Shown here: positions 54,003 to 64,000 of the stretch, in pieces
Layout: each line of letters begins with the position of its first letter
How positions within the stretch are numbered: the first letter of the stretch is position 1
From: Erinaceus europaeus
Taxonomy: Eukaryota; Chordata; Mammalia; Eulipotyphla; Erinaceidae
Reading direction: 5' to 3'
NCBI RefSeq assembly: GCF_950295315.1
Contig: NC_080171.1
Location: 114,819,064-114,883,063 of the forward strand
Length of the DNA stretch: 64,000 nucleotides
The notes under the pieces: model-generated
What the model was told of the DNA's origin: nothing
Database searches by the model: none
What the model saw: only the letters and a program-made list of their open reading frames with translations
Program-made: the position numbers and the translations under genes

Positions 54003-54362
54003 TAAAATCTTTTTTTTTTTCCCTCCAGGGTATTGCTGGGCTCGACGCCTGCACCATGAATCCACGGTTTCTGGAGGCCATTTTTCCCCCTTTTTGTTGC
54101 CCTTGTTGTTGTAGCCTCGTTGTGGTTATTATTATTGCCATTGTTGATGTTGTTCGTTGTTGGATAGGACAGAGAGAAATGGAGAGAGGAAGGGAAGACA
54201 GAGAGGGGGAGAGAAAGATAGACACCTGCAGACCTGCTTCACCGCCTGTGAAGCGACTCCCCTGCAGGTGGGGAGGGGGGATCCTTGAACTGGGATCCCC
54301 ACGCTGGTCCCTGCACTTTGCGCCACATGCGCTTAACCCACTGCGCCACCGCCCGACCCCCT
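54003..54362 (-). mobile_element. SINE-A, long form
   Basis: CACCCTGACTTCTG TSD (53989-54002 and 54363-54376). Confidence 0.94.
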
Positions 54363-54606
54363 CACCCTGACTTCTGGTCACCTTTATTATGGGAGTAAAA
54401 AAATCACACCCCTGGTGACACTTTTCTCCATCATGTTCTATACTCCTCAACTTCACATGTCCATTCCTCTCTTTCATAAAGCAGTTTGATTTTACTAGAA
54501 AACAAGTAAATATGTATGTTCAATGATACCACTCAAAGGGTATAAAAAACCAGAATCTGCCATCACTTCTCTGAAGCTTATCATTCAGACTATTGTTTTC
54601 TTTCTT

Positions 54607-54918
54607 TCTTTTTTTTGTTTGTGTTTTTTTTTTTTTTTTTTGCCTCGAGGGTTATCACTGGGGCTCGGTGCCTGCACTAGGAATCCACTGCTCCTAGAAG
54701 ATTTTTTTTTCCCTTTTGTTGCCCTTGTTTATCATTGTTGTTGGATAGGACAGGGAGAAATCTAGAGAAGAGAGGAAGACAAAGAGGGGGATAGAAAGAC
54801 ACTGCTTATGAAGCGACCCCCCTGCAGGAGAAGAGCCAGGGGCTCGAACCAGGATTCTTATGCTGGTCCTTGCGTTTCATGTCATGTGCATTTAACCCAC
54901 TGTGCCACCGCCTGGCCC
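54607..54918 (-). mobile_element. SINE-A, long form
   Basis: Poly-T of more than 18, GCCTCGAGGGTTATCACTGG module; the central hairpin is truncated (GACACTGCTTATGAAGCG). Confidence 0.9.
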
Positions 54919-55039
54919 TCTATTTTTTTCTTAAAGCTTGATTCACAAGAATATCACAAACCCAGAGAATATCACAAATTCTTTAAAATAATTTAAAATT
55001 ATTTGCATTAAAATAAAATATGAGCATCCAACTATTTTT

Positions 55040-55232
55040 ATTAAAATTTTTATTATCTTTATTTATAAAATAAAGACAGCCAGAAATCGAGAGGGGAGGG
55101 GATGATAGACAGGGAGAGAGACAGAGAGACACCTACACCACTATTTCACCACTTACAAAACTTCCCCCTGCAGGTGGGAACCCAGGGCTTGAACCCAGGT
55201 CATTGCGCATTGTAACATGTGCACCTGGCCCC
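55040..55232 (-). mobile_element. SINE-B
   Basis: Reverse: AATAAAGACAGCCAGAAATCG, CCCCCTGCAGGTGGGAACC; loses part of the head (GTGCACCTGGCCCCC). Confidence 0.87.
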
Positions 55233-55307
55233 CATCATTCAATTCTTTAAACATGCTTTAATTTTTAAAGACACCCAAGCCAAATTTAAATAAAAAGGAC
55301 AAATTAT

Positions 55308-55470
55308 GAGATGGCAAGCTAGTTCATTTGGATACAGCACTGTTTTGCCAGGTACATGACCCAGATTTGAGCCCGGTCCCCAGGCTCAAACAAGAACCGT
55401 GTTATGATTCCTTTCCCTCTCTCTATTTGAAAGAAGTCAGCCCAGAGCAGTGAAATCCTGCAGACAGCAA
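55308..55470 (+). mobile_element. SINE-E
   Basis: GCTAGTTCATTTGGATACAGC head, CCCAGATTTGAGCCCGG. Confidence 0.72.
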
Positions 55471-55517
55471 ATAAACAGATAAATAAGTAAATAAATTAAA
55501 TAATAATAAAAATAAAA

Positions 55518-55640
55518 GGGCCGTCAAAACAACTCACTTGGAGTGCTGCTCTAACATGCACATGAGCTAGGGTGCATTCTGGCCTCCACTGCATTGAATC
55601 TCTACCTCTCTATCTCTCTGGAAAAAAAGGAGAAAGCAAT
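55518..55640 (+). mobile_element. SINE-E
   Basis: AAAACAACTCACTTGGAGTGC head and CCTCCACTGCATTGAATC. Confidence 0.7.
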
Positions 55641-55723
55641 GCTCTTTTAGTCTCTATTTTTAGTAAAATATTTATTCTATGCTCATATTTATTGAAGTTT
55701 TCGCTTAAAGAAAAAAAGAAATT

Positions 55724-56010
55724 TGGGAGTCAGGCGGTAGCGCAGCGGGTTAAGCGCACATGGCGCAAAGCACAAGGACCCGCATAAGGATCCCGGTCGG
55801 AGCCCCCGGCTCCCCACCTGCAGGGGAGTCGCTTCACAGGCGGTGAAGCAGGTCTGCAGTTGTCTATCTTTCTCTCCTCCTCTCTGTCTGCCCCTCCTCT
55901 CTCCATTTCTCTCTGTCCTATCCAACAACAATGACATCAATAACCATAACAATGTTAAACAACAAGGGCAACAAAATGAAAAATAAATAAATAAATATTA
56001 AAAAAAAGAA
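55724..56010 (+). mobile_element. SINE-A
   Basis: TGGGAGTCAGGCGGTAGCGC head, complete body, AATAAATAAATAAAT tail. Confidence 0.94.
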
Positions 56011-56099
56011 AAAAGAAAATGTACTGAGACTGCTAAAAGTATCCCCCAAAAATAATAAGTATAACTTGATCTTTGAAGATGCTCAGTTATCTAAGACAT

Positions 56100-56312
56100 T
56101 TTATTTACTTATTATTATTTTTTAATTTTTTTATTGGATAGAGATAGGCAGAAATTTAGAGAGGAGGGGGAGAGAGAGAGAGAGAGAGACCTGCAGCCCT
56201 GCTTCACCACTTGTGAAGCTTTCCCCCTGCAGGTGTGGACCAGGGGTCTGAACCTGGGTCCTTGTGCACTATAGTGTGAGCACTTAACCAGCCTGGCTCC
56301 CCGCCCCCCACT
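56100..56312 (-). mobile_element. SINE-B
   Basis: Reverse: TTATTGGATAGAGATAGGC, (GA)n stretch, ACCAGCCTGGCTCCCC end. Confidence 0.9.
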
Positions 56313-56338
56313 CTTTTATTTTTTTAACTTTAAAAATT

Positions 56339-56480
56339 GGGGCTGGCAAAACAGCTCACCTGGATAGTGTGCCTCAGAATGACAACCCAGGCTCAAGCCA
56401 GGTTGCCACTTCACTAGAGGAAGTTTGGGTGCTGTGTTTGTTGTTCTTTTCCTCTGCCTCTGTCTCTGAGAACAACGATG
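56339..56480 (+). mobile_element. SINE-E
   Basis: GGGGCTGGCAAAACAGCTCACC head and GAGGAAGTTTGGGTGCTG 3' half. Confidence 0.75.
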
Positions 56481-56519
56481 ACTGAAGCCCTTTAAAACTT
56501 TAACTTAATTTAAAGATAA

Positions 56520-58211
56520 TTTTACACATTCTTCTTCATTTAGCAAAAATATCTTTTACAATCAAACACCAACTGTCACATCTAATATATTTTTTAAATT
56601 CTGTTTTCAGAAATAAGTTCTTATTATACACGTAATCAAAATAAAGAAGAGGGAGTCAGCAAGTAACTAAACTATAGGATAATTTGGGCTAAGACTAATT
56701 TTTACATTGGAAATTTCTTGGCTATATACTAATAATCGTGCTGAAATAATATTTTTACTCCTCATAAATTAAGAGCACAGGCTATGCTTTGGTTTGGTGT
56801 TTCATTTCACTCAAAAAAACCAGATGTTTCATTTCTTTAAAAACTATCAAAAGGAAGCCATAACTTTATAACTGTCACATTTATAAACTATTCATCACTA
56901 ACACATCAGTGTTGATTATGCAAGGTAAAAAAAAAATAACAGGAGCTTACAGCAATTAGTAAAAGCAGGCTAAGCACAGCGTTTAAAATGACTTTCAGCC
57001 CAGTTCTCTAGTACAATGCACTATGTTTCACCCCTAGAGAAAGAATGTTGGCAAAGGACTCTGCCACATGGAAAATGCTTTTAAAGCTGCTGGGCCCTGA
57101 AATTCTATTCAGCAGTTTGAAATCAATCCACAGTTTTCCACATTCACCCTCCCACTGGGGGCTAGCACACAGGCATCAATAGCTATTGAGAAAACCACAA
57201 AAACTTCAAAACAGCTACAAAGGTAGGCTCTTTTCTCACATATTATTTTAAATATTATTTGCTAAAATGTGTCTCATCTAACAGTTTTAATACATGTAAA
57301 GGCCATTTCTAATTTTTTTTTTTAAAAAAGTTTCGGCTATCTTAAACAATTATTTCAAAAAGGTACTTCCATCTATCAATGGATAACCTGAATATTTATG
57401 CAGGTTAGAAGACTATTCTGCAATTTGCAAAATGATAATATTCGTAATTTTCAACCACTGCTTTTTTGACAAACTGGCGTGTACAATGCAGCATCAGCAA
57501 CTCTGAGTAATTCTGTTTGAAGTTAGTCAAGAAAATTTTATCTGTACAGCCAGATAAGAGAATTCTTTCCTCATATCCCTCTAATTCTTGGCTTTCGATA
57601 TTTATTTTTCTAGCTTTCAATACTATTTATTCATTTTTCATGGTTTAAATTTTAAATACAATGCTATCAATTTAAAATAGCAACACCAATGAAAAGTAAA
57701 AAAACTGAGCAGCGTATGACATTTTTCATACTCTGTATCAAATAAAACATAAGTGACTAATCTCCATAATATTAAAGTTTACGTTTTAAATATTTTCTTG
57801 GAGCTCCTGCTGTTACCAAAAACAAATCAAGAGTTCTCATAAAGTAGCAAAGCAGAAATATGATATTTTTAACTCACATAAGACAAGAACTTGGGTCTTC
57901 ATTTTAACTATTTATACTACAGGTATCCTAAAGAGATTTTGATTGTATTCCAGTACTTTTGCTCAAGGTATCTAATTATTAAAAAACGAAAATTATCAAT
58001 GTTGCTTAAACTTTTGATGGAAAAAAAAAAATCCAACACTGTCTGAAACTGCTTTTCCCAGAACTTCACCTACACATAAAGATGTTAAGAATCTAATTAA
58101 AAGTTCAGTAAGGGTTAAATACTTGTCCTCTGGCTCTTACTTCATACACCCTGCCAAACAGTTCTCTAAGCTTTTAAATATTGCTTCGATAGTCTGCATT
58201 TTTATTTCCAG
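56520..58211. other. SINE-free OGN promoter and first-intron region
   Basis: 1.7 kb without a SINE, holding the candidate OGN exon 1 donor at 57223. AT-rich; no other gene feature recognised. Confidence 0.5.
57100..57222 (+). other. OGN: candidate OGN noncoding exon 1
   Basis: CAGCTACAAAG|GTAGGC at 57222/57223 is a good donor about 1 kb upstream of the coding exon, within repeat-poor DNA. OGN has at least one upstream noncoding exon in other mammals. The 5' limit is unknown. Confidence 0.35.
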
Positions 58212-58441
58212 GGAAAAAGAGAGTATTGTCCCACTTCTTGACTTCTAGATACCTGGATTCGTTGCTAAAAATGAAGACTTTGCAGTCAACACTCCTGCTA
58301 CTGTTTATGCCTCTGGTAATGCCAGCACCACAAGTGCAGCAGGACTCACGCGTTATTTCTGACTACGGAACAGATCCTTTTGAAGAGACCTTATTTAGTC
58401 AAGATTATGAGGATACATATCTGGATGGAAGAAATATTAAG
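58212..58441 (+). CDS. OGN: OGN exon with start codon
   Basis: Acceptor TTTATTTCCAG at 58210-58211; donor AAG|GTATAC at 58442. Coding starts at 58271 and gives exactly 57 codons (through GRNIK). Confidence 0.9.
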
Positions 58442-58972
58442 GTATACTTTATTTCTACTCTAATTTTAACTTCTTCAATAGTTACCCATGTAAATGCATG
58501 CTCCCTCCCACCCCTGAATGTGTCTGACAATAATGGGGCAGATAAAGCACATTAAATGGTTCAAGGTAAGTCACAAAAATTATACCAAAGAGTAAGCTTT
58601 TAAGATATGCATGCCTTCCAAATTAAAAATTATTAAAAATTACTATCTACAGTAACCAAATAATATCTATACTAATATAAATATAATGTAAATAAAACTC
58701 ATCTTTAATCTGACCAGTCATGATACATGCTAAGCAATATGGCTCAATACCCTATATAAATTTTATCTTTGAGTAGAGCCTCAAAGATAAAATAGAAGGC
58801 ATAAATATGGTTTATTAGCTTAAGGTTTACCATTTTAATAAATAGTGGCTCAGGCTGGAGAGACAGCATAATGGTTCTGCAAAAGACACTCACGCCTGAG
58901 GCTCTGCGGTCCCAGGTTCAATTCCCAGCACCACCATAAGCCAGAGCTGTTCAGTGCTCTGGTCTTTCTGCA

Positions 58973-59029
<57 letters not shown>

Positions 59030-62000
59030 TACACTAAAGTAAAATAAAATAACATAAAATGGAACCGTGGCTTAAGGGAATCTATAAATGAGTACTGGTT
59101 ATTTTGGCACTAACAACATTTCACAATGACTTATCTAGGTCAATTATATACAGTTCTGAAAAAAGAAAAGCAATGCAGTATGAAGCTTGCTCTTTTAAAC
59201 AATTTGGACAATCAGCTGCGTGTGCCATGCAGCTATGCTTTCATTCAGCTAGCACACCAGGGATGGCTTTCACACTCTAGATGAATGGGCTCAGTAATTA
59301 CTATGGTTTCCGTGGCACAGAGAAGTGAATGTTGGGTAAGGGAAAAAAAGTTAACACAGCACATAAGTATCTGTTGCCTTCCCATAAATCTTTCTTTCTT
59401 TTGGTACAAAATGAGCAAATGTTAACAGTGGAACGTCCTTTAGTGGAGTAGTTAGTATTATTTTTTGTCCAACGTTAAGACAAAAAGGAGTTATAATAAT
59501 CATAGTTTCACATAAAAAGAACCCATCATAACAATGTCATTGAATCATATGGATAACTTTAGTCTATAAATCAGTTAAAAGAGCACTTTCAAAACTCCCT
59601 AATCCCTTAGGAGGAATAAATAAGATGGGTTCTGATTTCACCTTTTACACTACTTTAGAATCTCCATATAAACTCAGGAACTTTCATGTTTGTGAAGCAG
59701 AGTAGAATTCTGTATACTTTACATACAAACGCAGGAGAATGAAGGTTTAAGGCAGAATCAGAAAGAAAAATCAAGTCTGAAGTGGAACATGCTTCCAAAG
59801 GAATCCACACAATACACTTCAACTTAATGGAAAAACATACTCTCCTAGAATAGGAAAAAGATTATAGAATTCCCCCAAGGTGAAATGCCTGGAACAGTGG
59901 GTCAAATGAGCATATAAGATGTAATAAGAGGGATGCAAGAGCCAGAACTAACAGGAGGCTTGTAGGGAAAAATCTCTGGATGAGACTGAAAGTCTTCTGC
60001 AGTGCTCTCCACATGGGACTGGGACTGGGACATGAATGGTGCTATAATCCAGTTCAACGTGGCAGACTTCAATGTCAGGAATTTAGTGGAGATAAAACCC
60101 ACAAAGGAGAGTTAAAAGACTACTTACAGGGGGTCGGGAGGTAATGCAGCAGGTTAAGCGCACATGGTGCAAAGCGCAAGGACCAGCACAAGGACCGGTG
60201 TAAGGATCCCGGTTCGTGTCCCGGCACGAACTGCAGGGGAATCGTTTCACAGGCGGTGAAGCAGGTCTGCAGGTATCTGTCTTTCTCTCCCCCTCTCTGT
60301 CTTCCCCTCCTCTCTCCATTTCTCTCTGTCCTATCCAACAACGAACATCAACAACAACAATAATAATAACCACAACAAGGCTACAACAAGGGCAACAACA
60401 GGGGAAAAAAGACTACTTACTACACATAAAGATTATCTAAATTGCTGTATTGCAACATAGTAAAGGACTCTGGGGTGAGGTGGGGGGGTGTTGAGGTCCT
60501 GGAACATGATGGTGGAGGAGGACCTAGATGAGGGGCTAGAGTGTTAGGTGGAACGCTGAGAAATGTTACACATTGACCAACTACTGCATTTTACTGTTGA
60601 CTGTAAACCATTAATCCCCCAATAAAGAAAAAAATATATTATCTAAAGGCAGTACTTCCATTTTTAAGGTTCACTTCAAAAACACTACATTCTAAATGAG
60701 AGAACTCTCTTAGCTCCTATTTTGCATTTTAATATTGCAACGTTTACTAAGTACTAAGCTCAATCTTTGGGATATACATACATATATATATTCTTGGTCC
60801 TTTAACTCATGAAGGTTATAATCTGGGAGTCGGGCAGTAGCGCAGCGGGTTAAGCGCAGGTGGTGCAAAGCGCAGGGACCGGCGTAAGGATCCCGGTTCG
60901 ACCCCCCGGCTCCCCACCTACAGGGGAGTCGCTTCACAGGTGGTGAAGCAGGTCTGCAGGTGTCTGTCTTTCTCTCCCCCTCTCTGTCTTCCCCTCCTCT
61001 CTCCATTTCTCTCTGTCCTATCCAACAACAACGACATCAATAACAACAACAATAAAAAACAAGGGCAACAAAAGGGAATAAATAAATTTTTTTTAAATGA
61101 AAAAAAAGTTATAATCTATTGTATAGACATTATTTACATTATAGTTTCATGAATGATCCGAGGAGTCAAGTATGAAAGTCCAGCAGAGCAAAAAGGAAAT
61201 GAAATTGTGACTATGAGAAGACAATGTTGCCCGTGATCCCTCACAGTTTGACAATCAAAATCAAACTTCATTTCACCTGATAATAACTTCTCATTTTTCC
61301 AGCAGAAAAAAGAAACTCTGATGCTAACTGATGAGAAAAGTCTTCAGCTACAAAATGATGACATCAGTACACCACCACCCCCAAAGAGAGAAAATGATGG
61401 TATGAATACTCGCTATCAACTGATTTTTTTAAAAATCACTTTATTGGGGAGGAATAATGATTTTTAAGATGCTGCGTCCCAGTTCCTTATCTCTCATACC
61501 CTCTGCCAACTGACATCTCCCTCCGCCGCAGTACACTCAGCCCCCTTCCAACTCTACTTACCCTCCGCACATTAGAGTCTTTGAGTCTGCTAGGCAGACA
61601 CTGTGTGGTCTCTCACACCCAGCACAGAGGAGGCAGCGGCACTTCTCTGGTGTCCCCGCTCCAAGGGATGACCCTCAGACAAACCCTAACTAAAAGACGC
61701 GCTGCAAAGTAAATGCCACGACAAATAAAATTTAAAAAGAAATGTTTTTTGAGAAAGTGAAAAGGAATAGGGGCCAGGTGGTGGCTCTGTCAGGACTCAG
61801 GTTCAAGCCCCCAGTCCTCACCTGCAGAAGAGAAGCTTCATGAACGGGGAAGCAATGCTCTAAGTCCCTTTCTCTCTCTCTCTTTCTCTCTCCTTTAAAA
61901 AGAAATTATTTAGTTAGTTAGTTAGTTATTGCTACCAGGGTTATAGCTAGGGCTCGGTGCCGGTACTATGCATCCAGAACTCCTGGCGACCACGTATTTT

Positions 62001-64000
62001 CTTTTTTTCTATTTTTACTTGATAGGACGGACAGAAGTTGAAAGGAGAGGGGAAGATAGATAGGAAGAGAGAAAAACAGACACCTGCACACACGCTTTAC
62101 TGCTCATGAAGCTTCCCAGCTGCAGGTGGGGAGGAGCAGAGGCTCAAACACAGGTCCTGGTGTGGTAAAGTCTGTGCTCAGCTGGGAACACCACCGTCTC
62201 CCCCCACCACCACCCATCTCTCCTCTATTTCCCCTGCCCTCTCAATCTTTCTGTCTTTCTTCAATAAATAAATACATTTAATAAGAAAAAGGAATAATAA
62301 TTTTTTAAAACCCCTGAAAACCTGGACCGCCTATGGCCAAACCACCCTGAACCTGCCTGATCTCGACTATAAGCCAGGACTAAGGCTCAAGGAGACACTG
62401 AGGCATGACAAGTAAACACAGTGTACGAAGTAGGCTGCAGTGAGATGCAACAGGGCTTAGGACTTTCTGAAATTCGAGGTAGGTTTGCTTATGTAAGTCA
62501 TGGTGTCGGAACGCATTAGCTACCATCACCAACCTGAAATATGTTTTTGATGCACACAATATACACAGAGCTTATGTTTACTGTAACTATCCTTTATGAC
62601 ACTGTTTGGTATTCAAATGAGAAGGTGTAACAATCGATTCAGTGATTAAGTGGTCACTCTTAGAACACAGAGTAAAAGAAATTGTGACAGGGGCTGGGCA
62701 ATAGCACGCCAGGTTGGGCGCACATGTTACTATGTGTGAGGATGCAGGTATAAGTCCCCAGTCCCCAACTGCAGGGCAAGGGGAGTGTCAAGAGCAGTGA
62801 AACAGAGCTGTAGGCATCTTTCTTTCTCTCTCCTTCCCTAACTTCTCCACCCCTCTCAATTTTCCTATCAAATAAATCAAAGGAGAGGAAAAAGAAAAAA
62901 AAGGAAAGAAAAAAAAAGGAAAAACTGGCCACTGGATTCCCCATGGATAAACCTGGGAGCAATAAGAGAAAGAGAAAGAGAGAAAGAGAGAGAGAGAGAG
63001 AATGTGATTACAGAATATAAATATAGCTTATTATTGAATAAAGCTTATTATTAAAATAGAAATATAGCTTATTATCAGGTATAACTTATTAGCTACTATG
63101 GCCATGGTATCTTTCCTATTGTCACCTATTAAGTCTGTAAAGCATTATTTCAAACTAGTAGTAACATTCGTGATAGCAACAATTTCTCCACTAGAAGCTT
63201 TGCCTCTTAGATTCCAAGTTTTCAAACTAGTCTACTTGTTAAAATGTATTTAACAAAAAAATCAATAAAGTGTTTCATATATATATGAAAGCAATCAAGA
63301 ATTTGAGTTGTTAGTTGAAAGTGGAACGTGGGGGGGGGGAGGTGGTGACACACTGGTTAAGTGTACACACTACAGTGCACAAGGACCTGGGTTTGAGCCC
63401 CTGGTCCCCACTTGCAGAGGGAAAGCTTCACAAGTGGTGAAGCAGGGCTTCAGGTCTCTCTCTCACACTCTCAATTTCTCTCTCTATCCAATAATTAATA
63501 AATAAAAAACATTTTAAAAAAGGAAGTGGGGGGGTCGGGTGGTAACACACTGGGTTAAGCGCAAGGACTGGTGTCAAGGATCCTGGTTTGAAGCCCCAGC
63601 TCCCCACCTGCAGGGGAGTCACTTCACAAAAGGTGAAGCAGGTCTGCAGGTGTCTTTCTCTCCCCATCTGTCTTCCCCTCCTCTCTCCATTTCTCTCTGT
63701 CCTATCCAACAACGAAGACATCAATAACAACAACAATAATTACTACAACAATAAAACAACAAAGTCAACAAAAGGGGGAAAAAAGTAAATTTCAAAAAAA
63801 GAAAAAAGAAAATGGAACAAGGCAATGTTCTGCCCTTTGCTCCTGCTTTTGTTAAACTTCTGTTTATAATCTGAGCCTTTTCTTTCCCAATTTAGAAATG
63901 CCCACGTGCCTGTTATGTGTCTGTTTAAGTGGTTCTGTGTACTGTGAAGAAATCGACATTGATGCTGTCCCACCATTGCCAAAGGAGTCAGCCTACCTTT
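58271..64000 (+). CDS. OGN: osteoglycin/mimecan, class III SLRP (5' part, runs off the window)
   Basis: Joined 58271-58441, 61306-61399 and 63896-64000 encode the first 123 residues; the human protein is 298. Visible: signal peptide ([20 protein letters not shown]), an acidic tyrosine-bearing N terminus ([20 protein letters not shown]; Tyr sulfation sites in this family), a linker with PPPPKREND, the class III cysteine cluster C93-X2-C96-X-C98-X6-C105, and the start of the first LRR ([16 protein letters not shown]). OGN regulates collagen fibril growth and is a matrix and bone-associated signalling protein. An in-frame ATG at 58226 was not chosen because the 15 extra residues precede the conserved MKTLQST start. 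Confidence 0.94.
58853..59050 (+). mobile_element. SINE-C with expanded tail
   Basis: GGAGAGACAGCATAATGGTTC head, CCAGAGC...GCTCTGG hairpin, then (TC)n and (AC)n at 58977-59030. Confidence 0.9.
59051..60113. other. OGN intron, SINE-free DNA
   Basis: No repeat or exon recognised. Confidence 0.45.
60128..60406 (+). mobile_element. SINE-A
   Basis: Perfect TSD AAAAGACTACTTAC (60114-60127 and 60407-60420). The head carries a repeated CAAGGACC block. Confidence 0.95.
60466..60640 (+). mobile_element. L1 'tail 2'
   Basis: GGTCCTGGAACATGATGGTG, GTTACACATTGACCAAC and GACTGTAAACCATTAATCCC, then CCCAATAAAGAAAAAAA. Confidence 0.7.
60825..61107 (+). mobile_element. SINE-A
   Basis: GTTATAATCT TSD (60815-60824 and 61108-61117); close to the apparent consensus. 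About 200 bp upstream of OGN exon 61306. Confidence 0.95.
61306..61399 (+). CDS. OGN: OGN second coding exon
   Basis: Tandem acceptor TTTTTCCAGCAG; the distal AG (61304-61305) gives [16 protein letters not shown], matching the human length. The proximal AG would add one Gln (exon start 61303). Donor G|GTATGA at 61400. It is 94 nt, leaving in phase 1. Confidence 0.9.
61771..62286 (+). mobile_element. SINE-B interrupted by a reverse long-form SINE
   Basis: AAAAGGAATA flanks the whole unit. B head and centre 61771-61905; B tail (CTCTCAATCTTTCTGTC, AATAAATAAAT) after 62200. Confidence 0.8.
61925..62200 (-). mobile_element. long-form SINE inside SINE-B
   Basis: (TTAG)n, TACCAGGGTTATAGCTAGGGC module, GATAGGACGGACAG body. 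Confidence 0.8.
62690..62880 (+). mobile_element. SINE-B
   Basis: GGGGCTGGGCAATAGCACGCC head; followed by a GAAA/GA-rich purine run to 63000. Confidence 0.87.
63330..63520 (+). mobile_element. SINE-B
   Basis: G-run then GGTGGTGACACACTGG; AATAAATAAA tail. Confidence 0.9.
63528..63790 (+). mobile_element. SINE-A just upstream of an OGN coding exon
   Basis: Head lacks about 16 bp (TTAAGCGC joins AAGGACTGG). The long pyrimidine tract (about 63652-63710) lies in the sense orientation roughly 185 bp before exon 63896. Confidence 0.92.
63896..64000 (+). CDS. OGN: OGN third coding exon (truncated by window end)
   Basis: Acceptor TTCTTTCCCAATTTAG at 63894-63895. It reads [20 protein letters not shown] to the window edge, encoding all four N-terminal cysteines. 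Confidence 0.92.

Noticed and set aside
53893..54477. 194-aa minus-strand ORF
   Set aside because: It spans a long-form SINE-A and its flanks; the conserved part is SINE sequence.
58226..58270. Earlier in-frame ATG for OGN (adds 15 residues)
   Set aside because: The extension disrupts the signal peptide and the conserved start is MKTLQST at 58271.
60840..60910. tRNA gene
   Set aside because: A- and B-box words are present but belong to the SINE-A head, with an enlarged non-tRNA middle; no true tRNA cloverleaf.
61438..61735. Possible further L1 'tail 2' (CTTTATTGGGGAGGAATAATG)
   Set aside because: Only the first ~30 bp resemble that tail; the rest does not match other copies in the window.
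1..64000. CRISPR array, bacterial operon, phage or other unfamiliar multi-gene system
   Set aside because: The regular repeats are dispersed SINEs with TSDs and the genes are spliced vertebrate SLRPs; nothing in the window supports such a system.

Overview
This is a mammalian nuclear genomic window carrying part of the small leucine-rich proteoglycan (SLRP) cluster: ASPN (asporin), OMD (osteomodulin/osteoadherin) and the 5' part of OGN (osteoglycin/mimecan), all on the + strand. The source is most likely a hedgehog (Erinaceidae). The evidence is the very dense population of tRNA-derived SINEs whose heads begin like GGGAGTCGGGCGGTAGCGC or GGGGCCAGGTGGTGGCGC; I recognise these as erinaceid-type SINEs from memory, without a database search.

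Layout. 1-7.8 kb: intergenic DNA with an old L1 3' end riddled with SINEs, then about 3 kb with few repeats. 7.8-30.6 kb: ASPN, with a noncoding exon 1 (7798-8005), seven coding exons (17736-29500) and a poly(A) signal at 30539. The spliced CDS is 1134 nt (377 aa), open, with GT-AG introns throughout. 30.6-44 kb: SINE-rich intergenic DNA, with a repeat-poor island at 36.0-37.7 kb that holds a candidate OMD noncoding exon 1. 44.0-47.6 kb: OMD coding exons (44015-44954 and 47268-47599; 1272 nt, 423 aa). 47.6-57 kb: L1 and SINE-rich spacer. 57-64 kb: OGN, with a candidate noncoding exon 1 ending at 57222 and coding exons 58271-58441, 61306-61399 and 63896 to the window edge (first 123 residues; the rest lies beyond the window).

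How the genes fit together. The three proteins are secreted extracellular-matrix LRR proteins of connective tissue and bone. Their N-terminal cysteine clusters differ: CX3CXCX6C in ASPN (class I), CX3CXCX9C in OMD (class II) and CX2CXCX6C in OGN (class III). The order ASPN-OMD-OGN matches the human 9q22 cluster. There, ECM2 lies upstream of ASPN and the cluster sits inside an intron of the oppositely oriented gene CENPP. I see no exon of ECM2 or CENPP here.

Repeat names used below are working names. SINE-A: GGGAGTCGGGCGG head, body of about 280 bp ending GGGCAACAAAAGGGAA plus an A-rich tail; 'A-long' copies carry a further ~60 bp module bounded by GCCTCCAGG/CCTGGAGGC. SINE-B: GGGGCCAGGTGGTGGCGCACCTGG head, about 210 bp. 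SINE-C: GGTAGCATAATGGTTATGCAAAG head, about 130 bp. SINE-D: GGTGGTGCAGTGGATAAAGC head, about 140 bp. SINE-E: CAGCTCACTTGGATAGTG-like head, about 150 bp. L1 tails come in two 3'-end types: one ends near GTGGAGTTGTACCCC...TTAAATCACTAGTAA, the other ('tail 2') near GACTGTAAACCATTAATCCCCC. SINE boundaries are accurate to a few bases where target-site duplications (TSDs) are quoted and to about 5-15 bp otherwise. No bacterial-type system, CRISPR array, rRNA or functional tRNA gene is present, and I found no evidence of an undescribed multi-gene system. The most interesting signals are regulatory and structural: a duplicated exon-1 splice donor and an overlapping upstream ORF in ASPN, and a recurring hairpin architecture across the SINE families.
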